Shown: positions 1-6,860 of the stretch, one piece after another
Layout of the letters: each line of letters begins with the position of its first letter
How positions within the stretch are numbered: the stretch's first letter is position 1
DNA from: RGIG4097 sp045613765
GTDB taxonomy: Bacteria > Bacillota > Clostridia > Christensenellales > CAG-917
Direction: 5' to 3'
Assembly: GCA_045613765.1 (NCBI GenBank)
Contig: JAZLBO010000010.1
Location: 1-33,953 of the forward strand
DNA: 33,953 nt
The notes under the pieces: model-generated
What the model saw: only the letters and a program-made list of their open reading frames with translations
The model's database searches: none
What the model was told of the DNA's origin: nothing
Translations under genes and position numbers: made by a program

Positions 1-135
1 AATATCACAAAAATCTTTGACAACTTCATATTCTACACCGTCAAATTCCTTGAAAATATAGTCTTTTGCCTTTCTTCCAAGGATTTCAAGGTCTTGAAAC
101 TCACTTTCAACAAAATATATCTTCAAATTTTTCAT
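1..135 (-). CDS. Partial hypothetical protein (N-terminal 45 residues)
   Basis: An ATG at 135 on the minus strand opens a frame that stays open to the window edge, so only the first 45 residues are seen. They begin MKNLKIYFVESEFQDLEI and are rich in charged and aromatic residues; no motif is recognisable. No convincing ribosome-binding site precedes the ATG. The codon use resembles neighbouring genes (gaa, ttt, aaa rich). It is divergent from the leader RNA at 226. Function unknown; the call rests only on the open frame and start. Confidence 0.45.
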   Translation of the reverse strand, partial: MKNLKIYFVESEFQDLEILGRKAKDYIFKEFDGVEYEVVKDFCDI

Positions 136-190
136 ACTTCAATATATGCAAACTGGACTTAATACTTGCCTATGAAAAACCCAACAAACA

Positions 191-219
191 TTGACAATTC
201 CACGGTGTTATGGTATGAT
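191..219 (+). promoter_or_regulatory. Strong sigma-A promoter for the leader RNA
   Basis: TTGACA (191-196), a 17-nt spacer and TATGAT (214-219). Transcription should start near 226, exactly where the first paired base of the leader structure lies. No other promoter-like sequence is seen between here and the ATG at 388. Confidence 0.8.
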
Positions 220-225
220 TTTCGT

Positions 226-369
226 GCTACACAAGTTAATGCACTTCCATTCAGGAACAATCTTTGGCAAAAGGTGTTCCTTCTTTGCTTATACCTGAAT
301 GGAGTAAGCTTGTGTAGCAACAATGAGGGAAGCACTTTTTCGGTGCGTCCCTGTGGCGCACTTTTTTTT
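226..369 (+). ncRNA. Structured leader RNA / candidate riboswitch or small RNA of unknown class
   Basis: The predicted transcript folds as a stacked hairpin. P1 pairs 226-235 with 309-318 (10 perfect pairs). P2 pairs 246-255 with 294-303 (10 perfect pairs). An apical stem pairs 267-271 with 284-288 and continues inward. The internal loop of P1/P2 is asymmetric (236-245 versus 304-308). Downstream, 326-335 can pair with 343-352 (nine pairs, one mismatch). That helix excludes a terminator hairpin, 343-347 with 357-361, that ends in eight T. This mutually exclusive layout is typical of transcription attenuators. The 172-aa gene follows with no promoter of its own. It does not match the conserved cores I know for TPP, SAM, FMN, lysine, glycine, purine, THF, ZTP or T-box RNAs, nor the SRP or 6S cores. 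A free-standing small RNA with its own terminator is the alternative. Confidence 0.6.
343..369 (+). terminator. Intrinsic terminator at the end of the leader RNA
   Basis: GTGCG (343-347) pairs with CGCAC (357-361), with two inner G-C pairs, followed by T8 (362-369). The 5' arm is also claimed by an upstream competing helix (326-335 with 343-352). Confidence 0.7.
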
Positions 370-387
370 ATTTTCGGAGGGAGTGAG

Positions 388-906
388 ATGGGTTTTTCAT
401 TTTTATCTCAAGCCAAAATGCAATACGATTCATTGAATAATTCAATACTGAAAATTTGCGATTACCCTATCATCAAATCAATTTACCCAAATATATGTCA
501 AATTGCCTACTCTATACTTTGTACAGACATCGTTGAATTTTTGGTTAAACTGGCAAGTGTTTCCACCATTTCACAAAACGAAACAGACCTTGTCAATTTT
601 ATATGCGACCAAAATTTTACTGTTGAAGATTTAGAAATAATTGCAGAACGGATGGCTGAGTGCGATCCCACGCAAATTCCATTTTCAATACTCTTGCTAT
701 CTTCTGCAGAAAATCACTTTTTAAGAAATCGGTTTTGGAAAAACACTATTGTGAATGAAGAACTCAACCTATTAAAAACCTTGGCAAGCGCTCTTGCAAA
801 TATAAACGGTCAAGTTGATGACACAATCATCACACATTCAAATAGATATATAGAACATATTGGCAAATATGCCCTTTTAAAATTAAACCATCTTTTGGGT
901 TATTAA
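388..906 (+). CDS. Hypothetical protein, 172 aa
   Basis: The frame is open from 166, but the strong promoter at 191-219 and the structured leader lie inside that extension. The real start is therefore the ATG at 388, preceded by GGAGGG at 376-381. The protein begins MGFSFLSQAKMQYDSLNN. It is soluble, mostly helical by composition (Leu, Ile, Asn, Glu), with no signal peptide, membrane segment or metal motif. The C-terminal third (LLKTLASALANINGQVDD) loosely resembles tellurite-resistance TerB-like helical repeats, which is a weak impression only. Expression should depend on read-through of the terminator at 343-369. Function unknown. Confidence 0.7.
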   Translation: MGFSFLSQAKMQYDSLNNSILKICDYPIIKSIYPNICQIAYSILCTDIVEFLVKLASVSTISQNETDLVNFICDQNFTVEDLEIIAERMAECDPTQIPFSILLLSSAENHFLRNRFWKNTIVNEELNLLKTLASALANINGQVDDTIITHSNRYIEHIGKYALLKLNHLLGY

Positions 907-924
907 TTCTCTCTAAAATGCAGG

Positions 925-949
925 AAACGGAAGACATCTGCCGTTTTTC
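925..949 (+). terminator. Weak intrinsic terminator
   Basis: AAACGG (925-930) pairs with CCGTTT (941-946) and runs into a short T tract. It lies 19 nt after the stop of the 172-aa gene and just before the next promoter. Confidence 0.4.
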
Positions 950-953
950 AATA

Positions 954-999
954 TTGACATACACGTGGGCGTGTGATAAAATTTTGTTGATATATCAAC
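954..999 (+). promoter_or_regulatory. Promoter with two palindromes, upstream of the 342-aa gene
   Basis: TTGACA (954-959), 17-nt spacer, TAAAAT (977-982). The spacer holds an inverted repeat, ACACG (961-965) and CGTGT (970-974). A perfect 14-nt palindrome, GTTGATATATCAAC (986-999), covers the expected transcription start near 989. Both are placed where a repressor would block RNA polymerase. The binding protein is unknown. Confidence 0.7.
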
Positions 1000-1014
1000 A
1001 ACTTGGGGGCAAAT

Positions 1015-2043
1015 ATGGACAAAGAAATGTACGAAAAGCGCATTGAGATTTTCAAGGAAGACTACTCTGCTTTCTTGCAACTTTTTGAATACGAAAACGT
1101 TTTACCCAAACTTAAAGAACTATACCCAAACGCTCTTGACCCTCGCAAATATCTTGAAGTCAACATCATTGACTTTGTTGGATTTGTGGCAGGTGGCGCA
1201 AAAGAAATTGGGGATACCGAAATTGAATTAATGTCAATCGCTTCAAACAGACCCGATCTCTCCAAAAAAGAAGCAAAAAATTTTGCAGAAAAGTTGGTTA
1301 TATTTGCACGTGATAAAAGCACGCCCGACACACTGTATATGGTCTGCGCCGTCAATAAGATGATGTTTGAAATATACGGCAAAGATTACGGCTTTTACAA
1401 TAGATTTGTCAATATGTACGCAAACTTGAAGGCTTTGTTGGTGATAAAGCGCAACGGCAAGGAAGACCCCGATCGCCTTCAACGTGCCAACGAATATATT
1501 AAAGCCATAACCGATCACATAGAATTCTTCAAAGATAGACCAATGATTCACGTCACTACAGATGTGATTGAAGCCAAGTCTGCTTGCAACAGAATGCTTA
1601 TTTTCTACAAAAACAAGGAACTCTGCGACAACGCACCCCTACCCCCATATTGCAAACTGCTCCACGAAGGAGTGCTCCGTGATGCAGTACAAAATACCGT
1701 AATATATATTGCCAATGGCACAAAAATGACACCTGCAGACGTAGGACTCATTGATTATCTTATTGACTATGATATTGGTATTGAAGACATGCTCCTCCAA
1801 GCACGATTCAAAAAAGCAGCGGGATTAAGCCCAGATTCATCAATATTATTGAACGTTGCAAAATCAATGAGAGAATATTTGTTGAAGCACTATCAAAAAG
1901 ACTTGAATATATTTGACGAAGTGACCAATTTCTACAAAAGAATCACTGACCTTGTTGTGTCCTTTGACGAGAGTGACGGCAGAAGAAAGCACGCAGACAG
2001 CATCATGCAAGTCGTGACAAAATTCATTGAAAGCAACAAGTAA
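1015..2043 (+). CDS. Hypothetical protein, 342 aa
   Basis: Start chosen at the ATG at 1015, with GGGGGC at 1005-1010 as ribosome site; a TTG at 1003 in the same frame lies within that site and is unlikely. The product is soluble, helical and highly charged, starting MDKEMYEKRIEIFKEDYS. There is no signal peptide, no membrane segment and no recognisable catalytic motif. A central segment (FVGFVAGGAKEIGDTEIELM, about residues 48-67) has the acidic-helix pattern of TerB-like domains, which I treat only as a hint. It is a single-gene unit between its own promoter and the strong terminator at 2085-2117. Confidence 0.75.
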   Translation: MDKEMYEKRIEIFKEDYSAFLQLFEYENVLPKLKELYPNALDPRKYLEVNIIDFVGFVAGGAKEIGDTEIELMSIASNRPDLSKKEAKNFAEKLVIFARDKSTPDTLYMVCAVNKMMFEIYGKDYGFYNRFVNMYANLKALLVIKRNGKEDPDRLQRANEYIKAITDHIEFFKDRPMIHVTTDVIEAKSACNRMLIFYKNKELCDNAPLPPYCKLLHEGVLRDAVQNTVIYIANGTKMTPADVGLIDYLIDYDIGIEDMLLQARFKKAAGLSPDSSILLNVAKSMREYLLKHYQKDLNIFDEVTNFYKRITDLVVSFDESDGRRKHADSIMQVVTKFIESNK

Positions 2044-2084
2044 GCACAATAAAAAACCAACACAAACGAACGCAAAAACAACAA

Positions 2085-2117
2085 AGCGCAGAGCGAATAT
2101 GCTCTGCGTTTATTTTT
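2085..2117 (+). terminator. Strong intrinsic terminator
   Basis: CGCAGAGC (2087-2094) and GCTCTGCG (2101-2108) form a perfect 8-bp stem with a 6-nt loop, followed by TTTATTTTTTT. It closes the 342-aa gene. Confidence 0.9.
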
Positions 2118-2271
2118 TTGATTATTTGACACAATAGATGGTTTATAACAACTATTTTATGGCATAAAATGTTTGTTTTGTCAAAATTCCATTTTGCCGT
2201 GTGATTCGATATAGTATTGTTTGTCTTTGATTTGACACTTGTGTTGTGATGGATAAGGCGCGCTACAATTA
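2118..2271. other. Non-coding spacer between converging transcripts
   Basis: No supported gene on either strand. It contains a perfect 15-nt palindrome, TTTTATG-G-CATAAAA (2155-2169). TTGACA-like hexamers occur on both strands but none has a good partner -10. It sits between converging terminators at 2085-2117 (plus) and 2272-2299 (minus). Confidence 0.5.
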
Positions 2272-2299
2272 TAAAAAAAGACAGGGGATTTCCCCCTGC
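2272..2299 (-). terminator. Intrinsic terminator of the 56-aa gene
   Basis: On the minus strand CAGGGG (2293-2298 read in reverse) pairs with CCCCTG (2282-2287) around a 5-nt loop, followed by a run of seven T (2273-2279 on the complement). Confidence 0.85.
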
Positions 2300-2313
2300 C
2301 TTTTCATGCCACA

Positions 2314-2484
2314 TTATACATTGGGCTGTTCGTGCGTCATCTCTGCTGAACAGTTGAGTGACGTAGGATCTTCTACGTCAATGCCCGAAAAATCCACATT
2401 GATCCCATAGACACAACCAAGGACGGCTGCCACTATGGATAGTATGGCTGAAATCAAAATTGAAATCATTTTCTTTTTGCTCAT
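2314..2484 (-). CDS. Small membrane protein or lipoprotein, 56 aa
   Basis: ATG at 2484 with an excellent ribosome site (AAAGGAGA, 6-nt spacing) and a strong terminator 15 nt after the stop; these two signals support a real gene. The protein starts MSKKKMISILISAILSIV, a Lys-rich N-terminus followed by a hydrophobic stretch to about residue 23. V-L-G-C at residues 21-24 resembles a lipobox with Cys24. The rest (about 32 residues) is acidic and polar with a second Cys at 45. It could be a lipoprotein or a single-pass membrane peptide. It lies 101 nt downstream of tadA on the same strand; function unknown. Confidence 0.7.
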   Translation of the reverse strand: MSKKKMISILISAILSIVAAVLGCVYGINVDFSGIDVEDPTSLNCSAEMTHEQPNV

Positions 2485-2585
2485 AGTCTGTCTCCTTTAC
2501 GTGTATTTGCCCCGCACGAGACAGCTTGTTGTGGCTGTGTTTATGGTAGCACTTGCCACGTGGAAAAATCAATACTATGTGCCAA

Positions 2586-3059
2586 TTATTTTTTGAGTTT
2601 CATTGCCTTTTGCAACTCTCTCTTGTGCTTGAAAAACTCTGTGAGCAGTGCGCCACATTGCTCTTTCATGATGCCACCTTCCACCTTTACGTTGTGGTTG
2701 AACAAGTCCTTTTCAAAGAGATTGACCTTACTGCCACAAGCACCGGTCTTTTCATCAAATGCACCAAAGTAAAGGGTGTCTATGCGAGAGTGAATCATTG
2801 CCATAGCGCACATTGCACAAGGCTCAAGGGTGACGTACATCTCACAGCCTTCAAGCCACCAGTTGCCCACAACTTCAGTTGCCTTTTGGATCGCCAAAAT
2901 TTCTGCATGGCAAACAGCACAGTTTTCTCTCTCTTTCCTGTTTCCACTTTCGGCAATAATCTTGCCGTCCTTGACTATGACTGCACCCACAGGCACTTCG
3001 TCATACTCACCGCACTCTTTTGCGAGCCCAATGGCTCTTTGCATAAATTTTTCGTCCAT
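2586..3059 (-). CDS. tadA: tRNA-specific adenosine deaminase TadA
   Basis: Deaminates the wobble adenosine to inosine (A34 to I34) in tRNA-Arg(ACG), an essential decoding modification in bacteria. Start chosen at ATG 3059, giving 157 aa, the usual family length; a TTG 11 codons upstream is possible. Visible motifs are the zinc and proton-transfer H-A-E at residues 51-53 and P-C-A-M-C at 80-84 (Zn ligands H51, C81, C84). The N-terminus (MDEKFMQRAIGLAKE) is typical. No clear ribosome site precedes the ATG; a TATAAT lies about 45 nt upstream without a good -35. The closest minus-strand neighbour downstream is the 56-aa gene. Confidence 0.95.
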   Translation of the reverse strand: MDEKFMQRAIGLAKECGEYDEVPVGAVIVKDGKIIAESGNRKERENCAVCHAEILAIQKATEVVGNWWLEGCEMYVTLEPCAMCAMAMIHSRIDTLYFGAFDEKTGACGSKVNLFEKDLFNHNVKVEGGIMKEQCGALLTEFFKHKRELQKAMKLKK

Positions 3060-3133
3060 AATTTTACTGTATCGTTGTTGTGTTTGTTTCAAATTATAGT
3101 TATCTTTTATATCCAGTCTTTACCACCCAATGT

Positions 3134-3412
3134 GAGTGCGAACATATCAATTTAGGTCCCCCCCTTCCTCATGTGTTTCCCCCCATTGGCTCTCGCCAAG
3201 CCCTGCGGGCAGGGGCAACACTCGGCACGCGCACATTAAGTGTCGTTCTCTCATTATGTCACTTGTCACTTGGTGGGAAAAACAGGATCACCAAGTGACT
3301 GGCGTACTTTCGTCTGGTGCTTGGCACTCGCTTTCTCGCCACCCTGTGGCTCGCGTTCGCAACTTCGTAATAAGTGAGTGCTTGTGTAAGTCCCCAACGA
3401 ACTTGCCGTAAA
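3134..3412 (+). repeat. Structured dispersed repeat, copy A (279 nt)
   Basis: Matches 19265-19545 in the same orientation over its whole length, with scattered substitutions and single-base indels. Visible hairpins: 3176-region TTGGC/GCCAA; GCCC/GGGC just after it; a perfect 11-bp stem, 3265-3275 with 3289-3299, around a 13-nt purine-rich loop; GCCAC-CCT-GTGGC; and a distal 10-bp helix joining GCACTCGCTT to AAGTGAGTGC with one G-U pair. The copies differ by compensatory pairs (see findings), which favours a folded RNA on this strand. It lies between tadA and rlmH, both on the minus strand, with no transposase. Open frames in the two copies are shifted relative to each other, so it is probably non-coding. 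Confidence 0.85.
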
Positions 3413-3526
3413 TTTATTGAGATGAGTGCCAAGGCAAGCGTGTTTGTGGCAGGTCGAAGCATACTTGTTGTATGTGAGAATTGTTGCATAGTGCCTGACG
3501 CAGCGAATCGCCAAATAGCACATTTT
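3413..3526. other. Spacer between the repeat and rlmH
   Basis: No gene supported. It contains short hairpins such as TGCC-aa-GGCA and CATAC-ttgtt-GTATG and no terminator-like T tract for rlmH. No second copy of this part is seen in the window, so I do not include it in the repeat. Confidence 0.4.
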
Positions 3527-3985
3527 TTACTTGTGGTAAGGCAAGTTGTTTAGTATGGTCAACGCCCTGTATGTTTGTTCGGCGAGCATCAACCTAAATA
3601 ATTGGTGGGGGAAAGTCATTGCACCAAATGAAAGAAGAAGGTCTGCTCGCTTTTTTGTTTCCATAGAGTGTCCGTGACTGCCACCAATCAAGAAGGAAAA
3701 CTCGCCATTACCCTCAGTGCATTTCTTGTCTATATACTCGGCAAGTCCTTCACTGGACAAGTTCTTTCCTTTGCCGTCAAGGATGATGATGACGCCCTTT
3801 GCCTTTTCAAGAAGTCTTTTGCCTTCAACGTCGGCTTGTTCTTCTGGGGTTTTGCCTTGGGGCGCATCAGGAAGTTCGATAATATTGAACTCGGCAAAAC
3901 GGGATATGCGCTTTGCATATTCCTTGATGCCTTCGGTAATATATGTTTCCTTAATCTTGCCTATGGCGATAAGGTTGATTTTCAT
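3527..3985 (-). CDS. rlmH: 23S rRNA pseudouridine-1915 N3-methyltransferase RlmH
   Basis: SPOUT-family enzyme that methylates pseudouridine 1915 of helix 69 in assembled ribosomes using SAM. 152 aa with start at ATG 3985, preceded by GGGGG 8 nt upstream; an in-frame ATG at 4000 lacks a ribosome site. The N-terminus MKINLIAIGKIKE, the SAM-knot segment FLIGGSHGHS (near 105) and the C-terminus YRALTILNNLPYHK fit the family; the second His in the knot is less usual. The start overlaps the stop of the upstream CPBP gene as ATGA, implying translational coupling. It is last in the walJ-CPBP-CPBP-rlmH cluster. Confidence 0.95.
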   Translation of the reverse strand: MKINLIAIGKIKETYITEGIKEYAKRISRFAEFNIIELPDAPQGKTPEEQADVEGKRLLEKAKGVIIILDGKGKNLSSEGLAEYIDKKCTEGNGEFSFLIGGSHGHSMETKKRADLLLSFGAMTFPHQLFRLMLAEQTYRALTILNNLPYHK

Positions 3986-4929
3986 CTCATAATCCCCCAT
4001 ACAAGTGAGAATATTGTCACTGCCACACCAAGTATAACTGTGACAATGAAGAATACGTCTTTATGCAAGGGCAAAGCCATTTCAGAGGCAGGGGCAAAAG
4101 GTCTGTCTTGTATGACACCTTTTTTGACTGCGTCTTTGCGAAGTTTCCAAAAACTGAAAAACATACTTGCGCTTGCCATGATAAAGAACAGCGTGCCAAG
4201 GACTATTGTCCACACGGGATGGTTGGCCATAAAGTCTGCAAGCATATTATTTACGCCCAAGTGGCCCGAAAGGACTGAATATGCGTTGTTGAAAAAGTGA
4301 ACGAATATGCCCGGCCAAATTGAGCCAGTGTAGTATGCAAGAAGACCTATGACAATACCGTCAAAGAAGGTATAGCCTGTTTGACGGATGTTTTGGTGCA
4401 TAAGTGCAAAGAGCAAAGCCGTGACAATGACCACCTTGAAACCACTGTCACGATAGCCATAAAACAAAAGTCCACGGTGTGTAAATTCTTCACAAAATCC
4501 GGGCAAGACTGCCGTCATAAACAACTGCAAAATTATTGCGCCGATTGTATTTTCGTCGGCAGTGCCGGGTGAGGCTGTATAGCCCATCAATTTGAGGATT
4601 GCGTTCCACAAAGTTGCAATCATTGTGGCTATATAAATCATACATATTCCAATGACCAAAGTGAGTGCAAAATGACAGAAACTGACTTTTTTGAAACCAA
4701 AATCATTGGATAAAGTGCGCAATGTGAATTTTTTATCTTGCATTGAGAAGATAAAATATAACAACAAAGGCAACAAGAAAAAGCACACTATTTGAGCCAT
4801 GATAGTGAAATAACTGTCAAGGTCTATGCCAACCCTATCCCCCACTCCTTCATACACGGATATGCGCAAAAGAAGTGCCGAGATGATGATGACAAGATAG
4901 GTGATGCCTGTCCGTTGTCTTGCGCTCAT
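3982..4929 (-). CDS. CPBP (Abi/CAAX-protease-like) intramembrane metalloprotease, 315 aa
   Basis: Multi-pass membrane protein of the CPBP family (relatives of Rce1 and of bacterial Abi proteins). The three family motifs are present: E147-E148-x3-R152, F-x3-H178 and H211-x3-N215. At least seven hydrophobic segments are visible. It starts with ATG at 4929, 6 nt after the stop of the second CPBP gene, and its stop overlaps the rlmH start by 4 nt, so it is inside one operon. The substrate is unknown; family roles include prenyl-protein processing, bacteriocin self-immunity and membrane protein quality control. Which applies here cannot be told from sequence. Confidence 0.88.
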   Translation of the reverse strand: MSARQRTGITYLVIIISALLLRISVYEGVGDRVGIDLDSYFTIMAQIVCFFLLPLLLYFIFSMQDKKFTLRTLSNDFGFKKVSFCHFALTLVIGICMIYIATMIATLWNAILKLMGYTASPGTADENTIGAIILQLFMTAVLPGFCEEFTHRGLLFYGYRDSGFKVVIVTALLFALMHQNIRQTGYTFFDGIVIGLLAYYTGSIWPGIFVHFFNNAYSVLSGHLGVNNMLADFMANHPVWTIVLGTLFFIMASASMFFSFWKLRKDAVKKGVIQDRPFAPASEMALPLHKDVFFIVTVILGVAVTIFSLVWGIMR

Positions 4930-4935
4930 AGTATA

Positions 4936-6030
4936 TTACAAAAGTCCTACGATAAGATTGATAACCCAATAAAACACTGCAAAGCCTGTGGCAATCCAGA
5001 CGCTGACCATGGGTTGTTGTTTGCCGAGATTTGGCACGTCTGCTTTATCCGTCAAGGTGCGAGAAACTTTACGCCAACCTTGTTTTGTAAATAGTGATCC
5101 TACAAATCTCATTGTATCAAGGAAGGGGTTTGACTTCTTCTCTTGTCCGTCCATTGATACCGTAATTGAATAGTCTTCAAAAACAACGTTGTTTTCAAAT
5201 ACTTTGTAGATGGGTGCGTTTTTCTTTTCGCCCACACGATAGTAAATATAAAGCAAAATTGCAAGACCAAAAAGCCCCACAATTATACTTGCAATGCCTG
5301 TCAAGATATTCCAGTTGCCAAGATGGTAAATTGCCATGTCAATTTCAGGGATATATGCAGATATTGTCAATGTGATGAAGTTGTTAAGGAAGTGAAGCAA
5401 TATGCAAGGAAGCAATGATCCTGACAAGATATACACCAATGCAAGCACTATACCAAGACCGAATTGGTGCATTGTTTGAAGGGGATTTGCGTGCATAAAA
5501 CTAAACAAAAATGCAGACATAAACACACCAAAGGCAACGCCTCTTGTGTTGAGTCCCGTTTGAAGTATGCCACGGCACAAAAGTTCTTCGCCAAAGGCAG
5601 GAAGCATTGCCATAACAAAAATTGCAAGGAAATATATGCCCACGTTTGAGAAGTCGGGCATTGCAACTGAACTGCCTGCATATCCAATGACGTTCAAAAA
5701 TTGCATGAAGAACAATGACAAGGGATAGAACGCCATAATTGTGAATATGGCAATAAAAGGAAGGAGGATATATTGTTTCCAGTTGGTTGAAGGACGAAGT
5801 CTTGACACTTTGACAGGGTCATACTTGCGCCATATACCCATAACGAAAACGATACCCACAAATGCCACTTGCATAAGAGCATAGACCACCCAATCTATGA
5901 TTGAAAGCCCTGCAAATCCACCGACTTTGCCTGCCATAATTCGCACAAAAGCATTGCCGAGCAATGATGCTGCACAAATGCCTGTGATATATGTTGATGC
6001 GCCTTCGCTTGCGACAATTCTATTTCTCAT
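4936..6030 (-). CDS. CPBP intramembrane metalloprotease with C-terminal cytoplasmic tail, 364 aa
   Basis: Second CPBP protease, only distantly similar to its neighbour. Motifs: E148-E149-x3-R153, F-x3-H180, H213-x3-N217. Several membrane segments precede and follow, and an extra polar region (about residues 265-340) is followed by a final hydrophobic segment (YWVINLIVGLL) ending the protein. Start set at ATG 6030, which overlaps the end of walJ by 11 nt; a TTG at 6039 is possible. Two tandem CPBP genes between walJ and rlmH take the place where a HtrA-type protease gene lies in Bacillus. Confidence 0.87.
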   Translation of the reverse strand: MRNRIVASEGASTYITGICAASLLGNAFVRIMAGKVGGFAGLSIIDWVVYALMQVAFVGIVFVMGIWRKYDPVKVSRLRPSTNWKQYILLPFIAIFTIMAFYPLSLFFMQFLNVIGYAGSSVAMPDFSNVGIYFLAIFVMAMLPAFGEELLCRGILQTGLNTRGVAFGVFMSAFLFSFMHANPLQTMHQFGLGIVLALVYILSGSLLPCILLHFLNNFITLTISAYIPEIDMAIYHLGNWNILTGIASIIVGLFGLAILLYIYYRVGEKKNAPIYKVFENNVVFEDYSITVSMDGQEKKSNPFLDTMRFVGSLFTKQGWRKVSRTLTDKADVPNLGKQQPMVSVWIATGFAVFYWVINLIVGLL

Positions 6031-6802
6031 TGGCTTCAAAAACCTCGCTTATTTCATTTTGTAGTGCCACCACCACTCGCACTTGTTGGCACTTGTCCCC
6101 AAGCCTACATTTGACTGTGTCAAGGGCAAGACCGGGAATATTGTTATGCTCGCTCAAATGTCCAAGGACAAGAGTGTTAAGACGGCATTGTGCCAGCCTT
6201 TCTGCCATTACACCTGCAGACACGTTGCTCAAATGCCCCGTCTTTGAAAGGATACGTGCTTTGAGTTTGGGGGTATAATCCCCATTTTTGAGCATTTCTT
6301 CATCATGATTTGATTCAAGCAAGACCACTTGGCTATCCTTGATGTTTTGAAACACTCCGTTGGTGGCAAAGCCCATATCCGTTGCAATACTTATTCTACT
6401 GTCCCCACACCTGAAAGTATAACCCAAAGGGTACTCTGCATCATGAGGTATTCTAAAGGGCAAAACTTCAATGTCCCCAATGTAGAATCCATTTTCATAA
6501 AAGTCAACTTGCTTGTAGTTTCTCACTGCGCCTTGCTTGTCGTATATGGCTTTGGCAGTCAAGGGGTGGGCATAGAGTGGCACTATCAAATTGATTTTGG
6601 GCAGTGCGCACACGTGATCGCTATGCTCGTGAGTGACAACAACACCACTTATTTCTTCAAGAGAAAAACCGACAGACTGCAACCCCTTTTTGATACGTGT
6701 GAAGGATATGCCTGCATCACAAAGTATTGCCGTATTGTCGGAATATATTAAATAGCAGTTGCCTTTACTGCCACTTGCAAGAGAAATAAGTTTCAATGAC
6801 AT
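6020..6802 (-). CDS. walJ: WalJ/YycJ-type MBL-fold metallohydrolase
   Basis: 260 aa, the usual length. The family N-terminus SLASGSKGNCYLI is followed by the metal motif H58-E-H60-S-D62-H63 of a metallo-beta-lactamase fold, predicted to bind two metals. WalJ/YycJ is encoded with the WalRK cell-wall regulators in Bacilli and is a putative phosphodiesterase or nuclease. WalR and WalK are not in this window. The ATG at 6802 has no ribosome site; a TAATAT lies 9 nt upstream of it but without a good -35. First gene of the cluster ending with rlmH; a terminator at 6829-6853 separates it from the upstream operon. Confidence 0.93.
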   Translation of the reverse strand: MSLKLISLASGSKGNCYLIYSDNTAILCDAGISFTRIKKGLQSVGFSLEEISGVVVTHEHSDHVCALPKINLIVPLYAHPLTAKAIYDKQGAVRNYKQVDFYENGFYIGDIEVLPFRIPHDAEYPLGYTFRCGDSRISIATDMGFATNGVFQNIKDSQVVLLESNHDEEMLKNGDYTPKLKARILSKTGHLSNVSAGVMAERLAQCRLNTLVLGHLSEHNNIPGLALDTVKCRLGDKCQQVRVVVALQNEISEVFEANEK

Positions 6803-6828
6803 TGTATTTCTATATTATTAATTCAATA

Positions 6829-6853
6829 TGAAAACGGGGCTTTCCAGCCCCGT
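6829..6853 (-). terminator. Intrinsic terminator of the glnS operon
   Basis: ACGGGGCT and AGCCCCGT (6834-6841 with 6846-6853) form a perfect 8-bp stem with a TTCC/GGAA loop, followed on the minus strand by TTTTC. It lies just after the stop of the 292-aa membrane protein. Confidence 0.85.
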
Positions 6854-6860
6854 CAGTTTG

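Noticed and set aside
226..369. Leader RNA as SRP (4.5S) RNA or 6S RNA
   Set aside because: The conserved SRP apical GGAAG region and its symmetric loop are missing, and it is shorter than 6S RNA with no large central bubble of the usual form.
166..387. N-terminal extension of the 172-aa protein
   Set aside because: A consensus promoter, structured RNA and terminator lie within it, and a GGAGGG site directs initiation at 388.
2553..3155. 200-codon plus-strand open frame
   Set aside because: It is antisense to tadA, whose catalytic motifs are intact; no ribosome site or family resemblance.
3136..3411. 91-codon open frame across repeat copy A, and similar frames in copy B (19228-19503, 19305-19544)
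   Set aside because: The copies carry single-base indels that move the similar peptide segments between frames, and no ribosome sites precede the frames; stem-preserving changes explain the sequence better than coding.
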